DNA from: Flaveria trinervia
Taxonomy: Eukaryota; Streptophyta; Magnoliopsida; Asterales; Asteraceae
NCBI GenBank assembly: GCA_025506515.1
Contig: CM046442.1
Location: forward strand, 111,672,491-111,736,490
DNA length: 64,000 nt
Direction: 5' to 3'
Shown: positions 9,897-21,382 of the stretch, piece by piece
How positions within the stretch are numbered: the first letter of the stretch is position 1
Layout of the letters: every line of letters begins with the position of its first letter
Program-made: the position numbers and the translations under genes
Notes under the pieces: generated by a model
Database searches by the model: none
Told to the model about the DNA's origin: nothing
What the model saw: only the letters and a program-made list of their open reading frames with translations

Positions 9897-11338
9897 TTAT
9901 GTGGATAGCTTGCTTGTTCTTGTTCTTTAAAATCGGGTTTTAAGGATGATTATCAACTCATAATAGGCTGATTTTGGTTGATTCCATAAACCCCATGTCT
10001 TTCAAAGTTATATCTTCATGCTTATGATTAAACTTTGAAAGATAGAAATGTCATTGGTTGATATGTTTGGTTGTTGTTTGTTTGGACAAACAAACCCAAA
10101 TTTTTAGTTTATGTTGGCTGAAAATTTGGGGTTTGATGGGGTTTATTTTGTTTGTTAAATGATGTTTATGATTGTTCATATGATAGTGCATAACTAGCTT
10201 GACCTTGTGTTGTTTGGTTTGGATTGTATGTATTTATTTGATTATTTCATTCAATGGGGTTGTATATTAATTTGTGCTTTGTTTAAAAATGTATTTTGTC
10301 TATTTATTCGTTGGGATGTAATAATAGATTATGAGTATTTTTCTTTTACTAGAAAATATGTATTAGGATATATATTTTGTAAAAAGAAGATGCTCGGGAA
10401 GGAAGCTCAAGAGGAAGACACAAAAGAAGGACTTAAGCATATGGATGCAAGTTCAAGTGGGGTCTATGAAGACCTTAATTTTGTGTTGTATTCAACCCTT
10501 AGGAAAGACCTAATGACCACACCTTGTGATGGCAAACAAGTGTGGTCACAATAGTAGCTATGGCTATGTACATTGTGGTTGTTTATATTATGCTTGTTTG
10601 ATTGTGATTTTATGAATGATTGTATGATATTTGGATATGGTGGACAGTCTTAATATAAATGATCTTAACAAGCTGATACAAAAATGAATCTTAATCATTA
10701 AGTGTTAATAAATGGTTATTAAAAGGATTAATGATTTCGTAATAAAATGGGTTTTATTAAAAGGACCATAGGGTATCTTGTATTTGAAAGCATGCAAATA
10801 CAAGTACATAGAGTTTTCTAACTAGAATTATGAAATCTCAAACTTTTGACAAACAAGTTTAACACTGTCCTTTTGCACAACACTTGAGTCATTTGGAAAC
10901 TCTTAATGGGATAGAGGTCACCTAACCATTTAGATGGAACTTGTGATTTAAGGTGGGGATACCATATTGGTGGGATAAAGGTCACCTAACCACTTATGTG
11001 GGTAAACTCACACATGTGTGCAAGTAGGGTAACTTGATTTGCAAACCATGTTAAATGGATCACCTAAATATGGTTTCCAAATGGTGTTGATGGGATTAAC
11101 ATGCCGACTTTACATATGATGTTCAAAGTCGATCCCATACCTCTAGAAGTTGCAAATGGTTGCAACCGTCAATCGTTGACCACCTTATTAATTTAAATCG
11201 TGGGATAAAGGTCACCTAACCACAATTTAAATATAATGTTGGGTTCTAGATTTTAATATAAAAATGACCTTAAAAGGCATTAATTATTAAAAATAGCAAT
11301 ATCGAAAATACTAAATAGATCTTTGTTAAATTTTGTAG
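9897..11338 (+). other. Element C long untranslated leader
   Basis: About 1.44 kb separates the primer site from the gag start. It is AT-rich and I see no conserved protein; a 115-codon frame at 10207-10554 has no recognisable motif. It contains three copies of a GGGATAAAGGTCACCTAACC motif. Confidence 0.7.
10909..11222 (+). repeat. Three-copy leader motif of element C
   Basis: GGGATAAAGGTCACCTAACC occurs near 10909 (one mismatch), 10973 and 11203. It lies in the leader, where retroelement dimerisation and packaging signals usually sit. Its role is unknown. Confidence 0.75.
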
Positions 11339-12331
11339 ATGGCCACCAATAATGACAATCATGATAACTCATCCGCGTCCACCCAATCATTACTAGCGAT
11401 CCTCCAAAAGGAACATCTAAATCATAATAATTTCATTGATTGGTATTGAAACTTGAGAATTGTTCTCAAGCAAGAGAGAAGATCATATGTTTTAGACGAT
11501 CCTGTCCCCGATCAGCCTACTGAGGATGATGAGGAGGCCTACAACGATTGGCTGAAGTACACTGAGGACTCTGTCCAAGTGTCTTGTCTCATGCTAGCGA
11601 GCATGACTCCGGATCTCCAAAAGGAGTATGAACATCACGGAGCTTATGACATGATAACCCAGCTGAAGGAAACGTTCCAACAGCAAGCAAGGGTTGAGCG
11701 CTTCGAAACGCTTCGAGCACTCCATGCATGTCGTATGGACGACAACCAATCAGTTTCATCTTATGTACTTAAGATGAAAAGTCATATTGACCGCCTCGAG
11801 AGGCTTAATTGTCCCGTCTCAAAGGAATTGGCCACGGATTTGATCCTTAATGGCCTTACCAAGAAGTTCGAGACATTTGTGTTGAATTACAACATGAATG
11901 CATGGGAGAAGAGCATTGGTGAGCTTCACTCAATGCTTAAAACGGCCGAGGCGGCCATTGGTAAAAGGGTTTTACCTGTTCTCACCATCCATGAAGGTGG
12001 GAACAAGAAAAGGCCTCATCCCGCACCCAAGGCAAAGGTTGCCAAGGGTAAGGGACCCGTTTGGGGAAAAGGGAAAGGGGTGGCAAGGGTGCCACCCAAA
12101 CCACAAGAGAAGAAGCAAAAGGTTGCAACTAATGACCCATGCTTCAAGTGTGGAGAGATTGGACATTGGGCAAGGAATTGTCCTATCCATCTCCAAGATT
12201 TGAAGGCAAAGAGGGATGCTGGGCAGACCTCAGGTATAATATACATGATTCATATTGATCTTAATGTTACATCTTCTAACACATGGGTATTGGATACCGG
12301 ATGTGGAACTCATATTTGCAATTTGTTGTAG
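11339..12331 (+). pseudogene. gag: Element C Gag and start of protease
   Basis: Gag forms the virus-like particle and binds the RNA. The ATG at 11339 is followed by an in-frame TGA at 11447, after WY, where related elements have Arg; this fits CGA to TGA. Downstream the frame is open for 292 codons. It has a UBN2-type Gag core (a YNDWLKY segment, later SSYVLKMKSHIDRLERL), a basic Lys/Pro-rich stretch and one intact CCHC zinc knuckle, CFKCGEIGHWARNC (about 12140-12181). The aspartic protease then begins with the active site WVLDTGCGTHIC (about 12287-12322). A TAG at 12329 interrupts the protease just after that site. Confidence 0.88.
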
Positions 12332-13372
12332 GGGTTCACAAGAAGTAGGGACTTCAATCAAGGGGATGTTGGCCTCTTCATGGGCAATGGAACTAAAGTC
12401 ATAGTTGAAGCTCGTGGGGACTACATCCTAAAACTTCCAAGTGGCTTGGATGTGATTTTGAAAAATGTTTTGTATGCTCCTAGTTTGACTAGGAACATTA
12501 TTTCAGTATCCCAATTAAGACTTTATGATTATGTATTATCTTTTGTTAAAAATGATATTCATGTTTCTTTAAATGATATGTTCTATTTTAAAGCTATTCC
12601 CATTAATGGTATTTATGAATTGGTTCATGAAAATTCTTTAAATAGTTCATTGTACCATACTAACACCAAGAAACTCAAGTTGGATTTGAGTGATACCTAT
12701 CTTTGGCATTGTCGTCTTGGTCATATAAACAAGAAACGTATACAAGCACTTCAAAAGAATGGTCTTTTAAATATGAATTAATGTGATTCATTTGATGTAT
12801 GTGAATCTTGTTTACAAGGAAAAATGACTAAAGCACCCTTTATTGGAACTAACGAAAGGGCAAAAGATTTACTAGGAATCATACATTCGGATGTATGTGG
12901 TCCTTTTAAACCAATGACTAGGAATGGTGAAAGATACTTCATTACCTTTACCGACGATTATAGTCGCTATGGGTATGTGTACTTATTAAGGCACAAAGAT
13001 GAAGCTTTTGAAACGTTCAAGATCTTCAAGAATGAAGTAGAAAATCAACTCAACAAGTCAATTAAAGTTCTCCGCACCGATAGAGGAGGTGAATACCTAA
13101 GTGATGCTTTTCAATATCATCTTAGGAGTTGTGGGATTGTCTCACAACTCACTCCACCCGGAACACCACAACATAATGGTGTGTCTGAGAGGAGGAATAG
13201 AACCTTATTGGATATGGTTCGATCTATGATGGCTAGAAGCACATTACCTCTATCATTTTGGGGTTTTGCTTTGCTCTCCATGGCCCGTATTCTAAATATG
13301 CCCCAACCAAAAAGGTGGAAAGGACACCTTTTGAGATATGGCATGGAAGAGTTCCATCCCCATCATACTTAA
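12332..13372 (+). pseudogene. pol: Element C protease end, GAG-pre-integrase and integrase
   Basis: The remaining protease includes the NVLYAP-type segment. The GAG-pre-integrase domain carries the HCRLGHINKKRI zinc-binding part (about 12708-12743), with CESC after a TAA at 12779. The integrase core follows at 12824-13372: HSDVCGPF with the first catalytic Asp, TDDYSRYG, RTDRGGEY with the second, and a GVSERRNRT segment with the Glu. All three acidic residues are visible. A frameshift at about 13300 breaks the domain after the RILNM segment; the matching downstream sequence continues in another frame to about 13740. Confidence 0.87.
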
Positions 13373-13736
13373 GGGTTTGGGGTTGTGAGGCTTACGTTAA
13401 GACTCCCACCCCAAACAAATTGGAAGTCTGATCCACCAAGTGTATCTTTATTGGATATCCTAGAGATTCTATGGGATATTATTTCTATGATCCACTAGAA
13501 CAAAAGGTGTTTGTTGCCAGAAAGGGTGAGTTCTTAGAGGCAAAGTTCCTTATGGAAGGAACTAGTAGTAGAACAGTGGACTTGAGGAGGATCAAGAACC
13601 ACAACCCGATGCACGTCTGGTTGAAACTAGCACTCAACATAAGGATGTTGAGGATGATTAAGCGGTTGATCAATACACACAAAACGTTCGCAGAAGTGGT
13701 AGAACTAGTAATCCACCTGAAAGATATGGATTTTTC
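13373..13736 (+). pseudogene. pol: Element C integrase C-terminal linker, frameshifted
   Basis: The LRVWGCEAYVKTP block and the IFIGYPRDSMGYYFYDP block, typical of the copia integrase C-terminus, are readable but split between frames. A TGA at about 13430 and further shifts before 13737 separate them from RT. This explains the gap between the two large open frames. Confidence 0.8.
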
Positions 13737-15356
13737 ATGGATGGATGTTATGTGGTAGATTCAGATGAACCAACCACATACCAGAATGTAGTGTCCAATT
13801 TGGATTGTGACAAATGGCTTGAGGCCATGAACGTTGAGATGCAATCCATGTATGACAATCAAGTTTGGGAACTTGTTGTACCACCTCTTAATTCCAAAGT
13901 AGTTGGAAGCAAGTGGGTTTTCAAGAAGAAAACCGATATGCATGGAAACTTGGATACTTATAAAGCTAGACTTGTAGCAAAGGGTTTCACTCAAACTCAA
14001 GGGGTTGACTATGATGAAACTTCCTCACCTGTTGCGATGCTAAAGTCTATAAGGATATTGTTTGCCATAGCTGCTCATTATGATTATGAGATTTGGCAAA
14101 TGGATGTCAAAACCGCTTTCCTAAATGGATATCTTGAGGAAGATGTCTATATGGTTCAGCCTAAAGGTTTTGTCGATTCAAAACATCCTAATAAAGTATG
14201 CAAGTTAAAGAAATCAATCTATGGATTGAAACAAGCATCGAGAAGCTGGAATCATCGTTTTGATGAGGAGGTAAAGAAATTTGGCTTCATCAAAAACGCT
14301 GATGAGGCTTGTGTGTATAAGAAGGCTAGTGGGAGCACAATAACTTTCCTAGTATTGTATGTTGATGACATACTACTATTTGGAAATGACATTCCAACCT
14401 TGGAAGGTGTAAAAACCTGGCTTGGAAGTTGTTTTTCCATCAAGGATCTTGGTGAAGCCGCCTATATTCTGGGAATAAAGATCTATAGGGATAGATCAAG
14501 GCGGTTGATTGGTTTAAATCAAAGTGCATACATTGATAAGATCTTGAAAAGGTTCAAGATGGAGAACTCTAAGAAAGGCACCGTACCTATTCAAAGAGGA
14601 ACGACATTGAGTACGACTCAATGTCCTAGCTCAAGGGATGAGCAAGATAAAATGAAGACAATCCCATACGCATCTGCTATTGGATCCATCATGTATGCAA
14701 TGATATGCACTCGACCGGACGTGTCATGCGCCTTAAGCATGACAAGCCGTTACCAGCAAAATCCTGGAAACAGTCATTGGATGGCTGTTAAGAACATACT
14801 TAAGTACCTAAGGAGGACAAGAGATATGTTCTCAATCTATGGATCTGGTGATGAGGAACTCGTTGTAAAAGGTTACACGGATGCGAGTTTCCAAACCGAT
14901 CGTGATGATTCTCGGTCACAATCGGGATATATTTTCATTCTGAATGGAGGAGCGGTCTCTTGGAAGAGCTCCAAACAAGATGTGGTGGCTCTATCAACTA
15001 CAGAATCAGAATATGTCACCGCCTCATTAGTAGCTCAAGAAGCTGCATGGTTGAAGAAATTCATTGCCGATCTAGGGGTTGGCCCTTCCATTCAGGAACC
15101 CCTAGAGATTTTTTGTGATAACGAGGGTGCGATTGCTCAAATCAAGGAACCTCGTGCTCATCAAAAGACTAGGCACATTGAGCGGAGATTCAACTACATA
15201 CGAGATGAAGTTGAAAAGGGAAAGATATGTATTCGCAAAGTTCACACGGATCAAAACATTGCGGATCCTCTCACGAAGCTCCTTGAAAAGGCAAAGCATG
15301 AAGGTCATACTTGTGCCATGGGACTTCGATATTCTAGTGATGGATTTGATCTGTAA
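13737..15356 (+). CDS. pol: Element C reverse transcriptase and RNase H, open frame
   Basis: This 539-codon frame has no internal stop and is the only undamaged enzyme region in the window. The RT starts with a WLEAMNVEMQSM block, then KWVFKKK, KARLVAKGFTQ, the QMDVKTAFLNG block with catalytic Asp, the KKSIYGLKQASR block and the LYVDDIL active site (14355-14375). RNase H follows with GYTDASFQTD, a STTESEYV block with the Glu, and the H-x-KTRHIE block. It would convert element RNA to cDNA in cytoplasmic particles. The normal product is a polyprotein, so the ATG at 13737 is only the first Met in this frame, and the upstream damage prevents normal expression. Confidence 0.92.
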   Translation: MDGCYVVDSDEPTTYQNVVSNLDCDKWLEAMNVEMQSMYDNQVWELVVPPLNSKVVGSKWVFKKKTDMHGNLDTYKARLVAKGFTQTQGVDYDETSSPVAMLKSIRILFAIAAHYDYEIWQMDVKTAFLNGYLEEDVYMVQPKGFVDSKHPNKVCKLKKSIYGLKQASRSWNHRFDEEVKKFGFIKNADEACVYKKASGSTITFLVLYVDDILLFGNDIPTLEGVKTWLGSCFSIKDLGEAAYILGIKIYRDRSRRLIGLNQSAYIDKILKRFKMENSKKGTVPIQRGTTLSTTQCPSSRDEQDKMKTIPYASAIGSIMYAMICTRPDVSCALSMTSRYQQNPGNSHWMAVKNILKYLRRTRDMFSIYGSGDEELVVKGYTDASFQTDRDDSRSQSGYIFILNGGAVSWKSSKQDVVALSTTESEYVTASLVAQEAAWLKKFIADLGVGPSIQEPLEIFCDNEGAIAQIKEPRAHQKTRHIERRFNYIRDEVEKGKICIRKVHTDQNIADPLTKLLEKAKHEGHTCAMGLRYSSDGFDL

Positions 15357-16110
15357 ATTTTGTATTTGGATATGTGGAACTCTTATTATTTGAATAAAAT
15401 TATTTGGTTATAATGTTTCAATTAATGTTCCAATTTAGCATGTTTAATCCATGAGTAAATTGTTTACTCTAAATGTCCGTAGTCGTTCATACTTGTGGGA
15501 ACAAGTGTGAGGGTAAGATTATTATGAACTTGGATTGGTTGATATTCATAAGGATGAATATAGAGCAATGGGTTGCTACCAAGTTTCATAGATATTTATG
15601 GGATACAAATATTGGACTAACCTGCATCTCAAATTTTACTATATGGAATCTTATTGATTGATCATAAGTAAATTTGAGTAAAGGCGAATATCATTTGGTA
15701 TCCTCCGACCTAAGATACATATTGGGTTTTGATATTCACCAAGTATTATACCTTGAGCTAATTCTTCACTGTCCTGAAATAGTGGACAGCACATAAGGGT
15801 ATGTTCAGGTATGACACGAGGTTTTTGTGAGAAACATATGTAGTCAAGATGGAATTTGTTCCTCTTATTCGTTGAGAGTTAGATGTCTAAGGCCTGATAA
15901 GTTAAATCAAAAAGGAATGATCACTCTATGTTCTTGGATTTAACATGACATCTGTAACAAAAGGATAGATGATTGATTCACCTAAATCATTTCAAGTAGG
16001 ATACTTGAATAAGATGATGTTATTGAATGGCTATAAGTCATGCGTATTACGGGTAGTAAACCGTTGTTAGGCGTATTTACTGCTTGCATCAATCTTTTAT
16101 GAATCTTGGG
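15357..16110 (+). other. Element C region between pol and 3' LTR
   Basis: This 754-bp AT-rich tail lies between the RNase H stop and the polypurine tract. I see no coding frame or repeat of note in it. Confidence 0.7.
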
Positions 16111-16122
16111 CAAGTGGGAGAT
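16111..16122 (+). other. Element C polypurine tract
   Basis: CAAGTGGGAGAT directly precedes the TGTAGGATTG start of the 3' LTR. Confidence 0.85.
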
Positions 16123-17097
16123 TGTAGGATTGTATATGCCCAAGACCGTAGAATATTGATGCGGTTAGTACGTTATGATCCAAGTCGGGTTATACCCAAT
16201 AACAAGCTTAGCAAACACCAACTAATATTTTGATGATATGATCATGAAATTAAATATTTACACCAATTTAGGAAATGGGTTTTCTAAATAAGTTGCATAT
16301 GAGATGGAACAAATTATGAGGATAATTTGTTGATGGGTTTATTATTATTTTTGTTATTTAAAAGGGTTTAAATAACACAAATAACATGAGAGTGTACTTT
16401 AATTAAATTGTTTAATTAGAGAAGACATATGTCACATTTTAAATAAGTCTAGTAGATGACTTATTAATGTGTGACAAAAGGCTAGTTAAAGTTTAAGTGT
16501 GTGTGTTTGATTAAAGAGGGAAACCCCTTTTGTTTTAAGATTTCGGCCACCCTCCCCTTGATTGATTGGTCCCTTTGTTGTCTTGAGAACACACAACTTT
16601 AACTAGTCTAGCACTCCTCATTTCCCAATCTCAATACATGCAAACACAAAACAAAAAAAACTCTCTCTTTTTCTCTCTTGAACTCACGGTTTCAGCAGTA
16701 GAAGAATAAGAGGTTTTGAGTTGTGCTTGGTGGCGGTTCTTCCTAACAAGAAGGTGATTGCAAGTAAGCTTGGGTATACAAGCTTGAGGACTTCTAATCT
16801 TGAAGTCTTGGCCGAATTTTCAGTATCTTTTCTACTCTTTCTGTCGACTTTTGAAGGCTGCTAGAAGGTAGTTTAGGCAGCCCTTTGTGGCTGTCATATT
16901 ATGTTGTTTTATGCACACATAGCATGCTTGTTCACATAAAATGATCCTTTAATATATGGGTTTGTTTCATACATTTAAATGATCACCTAAAGAACATATT
17001 TTCAGCTTATAAACAAGTTCATAAAGTTGTTATTCCGCTATATTTTCAGAAAGTTTAAGAGGTTAAACTGTGATTTTTTGGACTAACAAACCCTTCA
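16123..17097 (+). repeat. Element C 3' LTR
   Basis: It is 975 bp long, ends CCCTTCA and is followed by TSD ACTAA (17098-17102). It pairs with 8899-9879. Confidence 0.97.
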
Positions 17098-17141
17098 ACT
17101 AAAATTAAAGAAAATAAAAAAAATTGACTTTACGCATAGGA

Positions 17142-18721
17142 CTAAGCATAGTCATCTTCTTGAATTAACTCACTTTTCTTTTTAACGCCGTTGACCTCTA
17201 ACAAGTATAGAAAACATGGTTTATCAAAAGCTTTTGTATAGAGGTCAGCGTGTTGAAAATCCGTATTTATTTTAACGACATCGATTAGATTCTTTTCAAA
17301 ACAATCACATATAAAGTGATATTTTATGCCAATGTGTTTGGTCTTAGGATGTTGAACAAGATTTTTAGTAACGACTATTGCTGCAGAATTATCAACAAAA
17401 ATAGGAGTGTTAGAAAATTGCAAGCCGTAGTCCCACATCTGTTGTTGAATCCAGATGATCTGAGAACAGCAGCTTGCCGCAGCAACATATTCGGCTTCAC
17501 AAGTGGAAAACGCAACTGATGTCTGCTTCTTACACTGCCACGTGACTAGCCTTCTCCCGAAGAATTGACAACCTGCTAATGTAGATTTGTAATTCATCTT
17601 ACGGCCACCATAATCCGAATCGCTGTACACGGTTAGCTCAAATTCATTGTCATGACGATACCACAATCCAAGTGTGGGTGTACCCTTCAGATAACGAAAT
17701 ATCCTCTTGACTCCGATAAGATGGTTTACTTATGGTTTTTCCTGATATCTTGAACAAAGACACGTTGCATACATGATATCAGGTCTTGAGGCAGTGAGGT
17801 ACATGAGATATTCAATCATTCCTCGGTACATGATGGCATCAACCAGATCACCATTCTCGTCGGGTGCTACATCATGGTTTGTAGCAAGTAGAGTCCTGGT
17901 TGTGCACGCATTCTCCATATCAAACGGACTGAGAATATCCCCAACATACTTGGTCTAATGTAGGAATATCCCCTTTGGTGTTTGATCCACCTGTAACCCG
18001 AGAAAGAACTTCATCTCTCCCATGGCACTCATTTCAAATTATGTCTTCATCACTGCTTCAAATTTTTTACATAGTTCTTCGTTCTTGGAACCAAAGATTA
18101 TGTCATCAACGTAAATTTGAACCAGTAGCAGATCACCATCTTTCTCTTTGATGAATAGTGTACAGTCAATTACACCTCTGCGAAATCCGTGTTTCACAAG
18201 GTGAGTTTAGAGTTTTTCATACCATGCTCTCGGGGCTTGATGAAGCCCGTAGAGAGCCTTATCCAGTTTGTAAACTCTGTCCCGATGAAGAAATGCACTC
18301 TTTACATCCAATTGATAGACTTTAATCTTCATGTAAGAGGCATATCCTAGGAAGATATGGATGGCTTCCATTCTCGCCACAAGTGCAAATACTTCATTGT
18401 AATCTATTCCCTCAACTTGTCAAAATCCTTGAACCACAAGCGAGCCTTGTTCCTGATGATGACACCTTGTTCATCTTTCTTACATTTCCACTTGGTGCCA
18501 ATGACCTTAGCACCTTTAGGTCTATCTACCAGTGTCCATACACCTCACTTCTTGAACTGAAGAAGTTCTTCTTACATGGCACTTACCCATGCCTCATCAT
18601 TTAGGGCTTCACTAATGTATTTTGGCTCGAACTGAGACATAAAATAACGATAAGCACCATCGTGTAGGTACCCTTTCTCCATTACCGAGGCATAATCAGC
18701 TGAATACAGCTGATTTCTAGT
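17142..18721 (-). pseudogene. pol: Element A reverse transcriptase and RNase H
   Basis: RNase H is the best preserved part (17142-17666), with a YSDSDYGG block, STCEAEYVAA with the Glu, FVDNSAA, and a HPKTKHIGIKYHF block. RT pieces run from 17730 to 18721, with the QIYVDDII active site at 18094-18117. At about 18283 there is a net 60-bp deletion relative to B (30829-30889 region), removing 20 codons after the catalytic AFLHG block in frame. Several stops lie further upstream. The 3' end of the gene is about 40 bp from the insertion point of element C. The enzyme would be inactive. Confidence 0.85.
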
Positions 18722-20237
18722 CTAAATTCCCGATCTGACACCCCCAATGACATTGTCCAGAGGATGATAGACGTTTAGGCGGGATCCAGGAGTGGTGGGA
18801 ACAACTACCTCAGAATCAAGATTATGAACGTTTGGTTCAGTATTTGAGGCAGTAGGAGTGTGAGGTTCCGAAGACTCAGAGGCATCAATGTCAGATGCTT
18901 GTTGACTTGCAGTAGGAGAAACCTGTTGCTCCTGAGTGTCTTGATCATTCTTCACGACTTCATTGTCAAAGGAAGAGTCACTTGCCTCGACTGCTCCCCC
19001 TGAGTTGGTAGATGAATCACCTTGTGAGCCAGATGCTGTAGATTCCTGAGATGGTGTGTTTAGAACATCATACATCATTTTGGCTGCTAACTCATCATCA
19101 GACATGGAGAGAAGGATGTTGAAGGACTTGAGGAATCCATCATAGTCGAAAAAGAAAGTAGGTCCTTTTCTAGCAGGTGGGGTGGTGTATCTCTGAACAT
19201 CGACGTTACACCTCACCTCTACTTGACCCGTTGAGTTGTTATAAACTCGCTTCTTCGATATGTTGTATCCTAGGAAGATTCCCTCTTCAACCTTCTCACT
19301 AAACTCCCTATCCTGATTTTTCTACAGTAGTGTGCACAGAGCGCCAAACGGTTCGAGATACTCTAGATTTGGTTTACGTCTTTGAAGTAACTCGAAACAC
19401 ATCTTGTCATGACATTTTACTACCAGAACTCGATTTAACATGTAACATGCATTGGCTACCGCCTCATTCCAAAATTGGATAGGCAGTTTCGAGTCGGCTA
19501 GCATTGTGTGTGCGGTCTCTATTAAGCAGTGGTTATTTCTCTCAGCAACCCCGTTCATCTAAGGAGTGTAAGTGGAAGTGAACTGGTGCACAATTCCCTT
19601 TTCTTTGTAGAAATCCTCCATCCATTGGTTCTTGAACTTGGTTGTAGAGAGACTCCTGTGTAGTTACTAATTCTTTGAATGACTCAAATGTTTCTGCTTT
19701 TGATTTTAGAAACATCACCCAAGAGAATCTTGAATAGTCATCTGTAACTACATAGCAGTACAAGTCGTCTGCAATGCTCCTTGTACTTACTGGACTAAAC
19801 AGATCCATGTGAAGAAGCTCAAGACGCAGTTCTATAGAATTAACTTTCTTTGCCTTATGAGACTTCTTTGTCTGTTTTCATTTCTTGTAGGCGACACAAA
19901 AATCCAAGAGTTGGAAGTTTTTGACATTGACTCCTCACACGAGATCATTCTGGATCACGCGGTTCATCTTCCGTGGATTGATGTGCCCCATTCTCCTATG
20001 CCAGGAGATTGAATCCTTCTCAATAGCTTTTTGACATGAAGCACTGTACTTGATGATCCGTTGTTGAGGCCTTCGATAGATCCAAGACATAAAGGTCATT
20101 ATATCTTGAGGCTGACATTAAGACTTGGTCCTCCGGGATCTCATAGTCCTTTTTCATGACATAGCACTTTTTGTTATCAAAAACTACTTTAAACCCTTGT
20201 CACAAATTTGGGACACAGAAAATAAATTGTTCTGAAG
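18722..20237 (-). pseudogene. pol: Element A GAG-pre-integrase, integrase and acidic linker
   Basis: The integrase is broken into three frames. The N-terminal part carries the VTDDYSRFSW block (19542-19808). A deletion after a TTQESLYNQ segment removes the region that should hold the second catalytic Asp. The MNGVAERNN block with the Glu is in another frame (19322-19558), after a TAG replacing Gln. The Ser/Thr/Asp/Glu-rich linker (18722-19216), usual between integrase and RT in this group, remains open for 164 codons. The protein cannot be catalytic. Confidence 0.83.
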
Positions 20238-21373
20238 CTATTGAACGTAGTTTACCTTATCAAACTTTACTTTCTGGTTCCCTACCTCCCCTTGAGTTGT
20301 GATGTACCCTCCTTTGTTTCCAGCAAAAGAAACATGACCTCCTTTGATTTGTTTAACATTTGATAGGAGTGCCCGGTTTCCAGTCATGTGCCTTGATGCT
20401 CCGCTATCTACAATCCACGTGTTTGTTTCAGCACTGTAGCGAACACCCTGCACATACAATGGAAATGATTGGTTGAGGTTAGGGATCCAAGCCTTAACTG
20501 GCTTTGGTGACCCAGATGCATCACACATCATAAATTCCACCCATTGACCTTTTGAGGGTGAGGGATGATCTATAGTCTTCTTGTTCTCATTATCAGATTC
20601 ATGGATAGATTTCTCTTTCCATAAGCCAGTCTTATGCAAAGCCTATTTGTGATAAACAGACGACTGGTTGATAGGTTGAACTTTAGGCTCACTAACTCTT
20701 TTAGATGGAGTCATGGATCTTCTTTTGGAAGATCTTACTTTAGTGTCATAAAGTTCAACCTTCTTCTTTGGCGTCTGATAATAAGGACAATAAGACGCAA
20801 TGTGTCCATACTTTCCACAGTTGTAGCATGATCTGCTTTCAACTTGACGATTTGCATGTTTCTGTGGAGAAGTGTGGGACACACGTGTGACACTATTTTG
20901 TTTGGGTTTTGACATTTCTAGCTTAGATGTTTTATCTGGTTTAATAAAATTAATTGTTTGAACATTTTTAACATCTTTACCTTTTTGTTTCTCCGGACTT
21001 AGACATGAAGCACGTGGGTGGTTAACATGTTTGGTCTTTTTGGGTTCAGAATTAGACTTGGTTGACCCAGACTTAACTTTAACCTTTCTAAATTGTTTGT
21101 CAATATTGACACAAGGCATTTTACCTTGTGATTTTAAAGTGGCCTCCTTTAGTTTAGTGCTAGATTCATTATATGAACATGTGGTATCTGGTCACTTACT
21201 AGAGGAGTGGACACCACATGATCCTTGATTGGGTTATTATTGATTGGTTTATTTTTTGCATTCATCAAGGTCTCATGTGGTGGTGGAACCACTTTATATC
21301 CCAAACCCTCCCCATTATTACGCTCTCTCACTAAGTGTTGGACAATATGGGATGAACTTGTCCAACTGTGCAA
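20238..21373 (-). pseudogene. gag-pol: Element A second zinc knuckle and protease
   Basis: A basic Lys/Ser-rich stretch (20643-21119) carries an intact CCHC knuckle, CYNCGKYGHIASYC. The aspartic protease follows at 20238-20639 with the active site VDSGASRHMTGN (about 20379-20414). The protease would cut the Gag-Pol polyprotein during particle maturation. One stop separates knuckle from protease. Having a second knuckle downstream of a coiled coil distinguishes this family from element C. Confidence 0.87.
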
Positions 21374-21382
21374 TTTTTGCTT

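Larger units (their letters stand above)
8899..17097 (+). mobile_element. Element C: Ty1/copia retrotransposon, nearly intact structure
   Basis: The LTRs at 8899-9879 (981 bp) and 16123-17097 (975 bp) start TGTAGGATTG and end CCCTTCA. The TSD ACTAA is at 8894-8898 and 17098-17102. A primer site lies at 9881 and a polypurine tract at 16111-16122. The LTRs differ by roughly 3-4% by eye, the least of any pair here. The internal region has a long leader, gag, protease, integrase, RT and RNase H in that order. Stops and frameshifts break gag to integrase, while RT-RNase H is open throughout. There is no third ORF. The RNase H region resembles the Angela/BARE branch from memory; this assignment is tentative. 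Confidence 0.97.

Noticed and set aside
10207..10554. 115-codon frame in the leader of element C
   Set aside because: No recognisable domain; codon composition looks like the AT-rich leader, and gag begins later with clear motifs.
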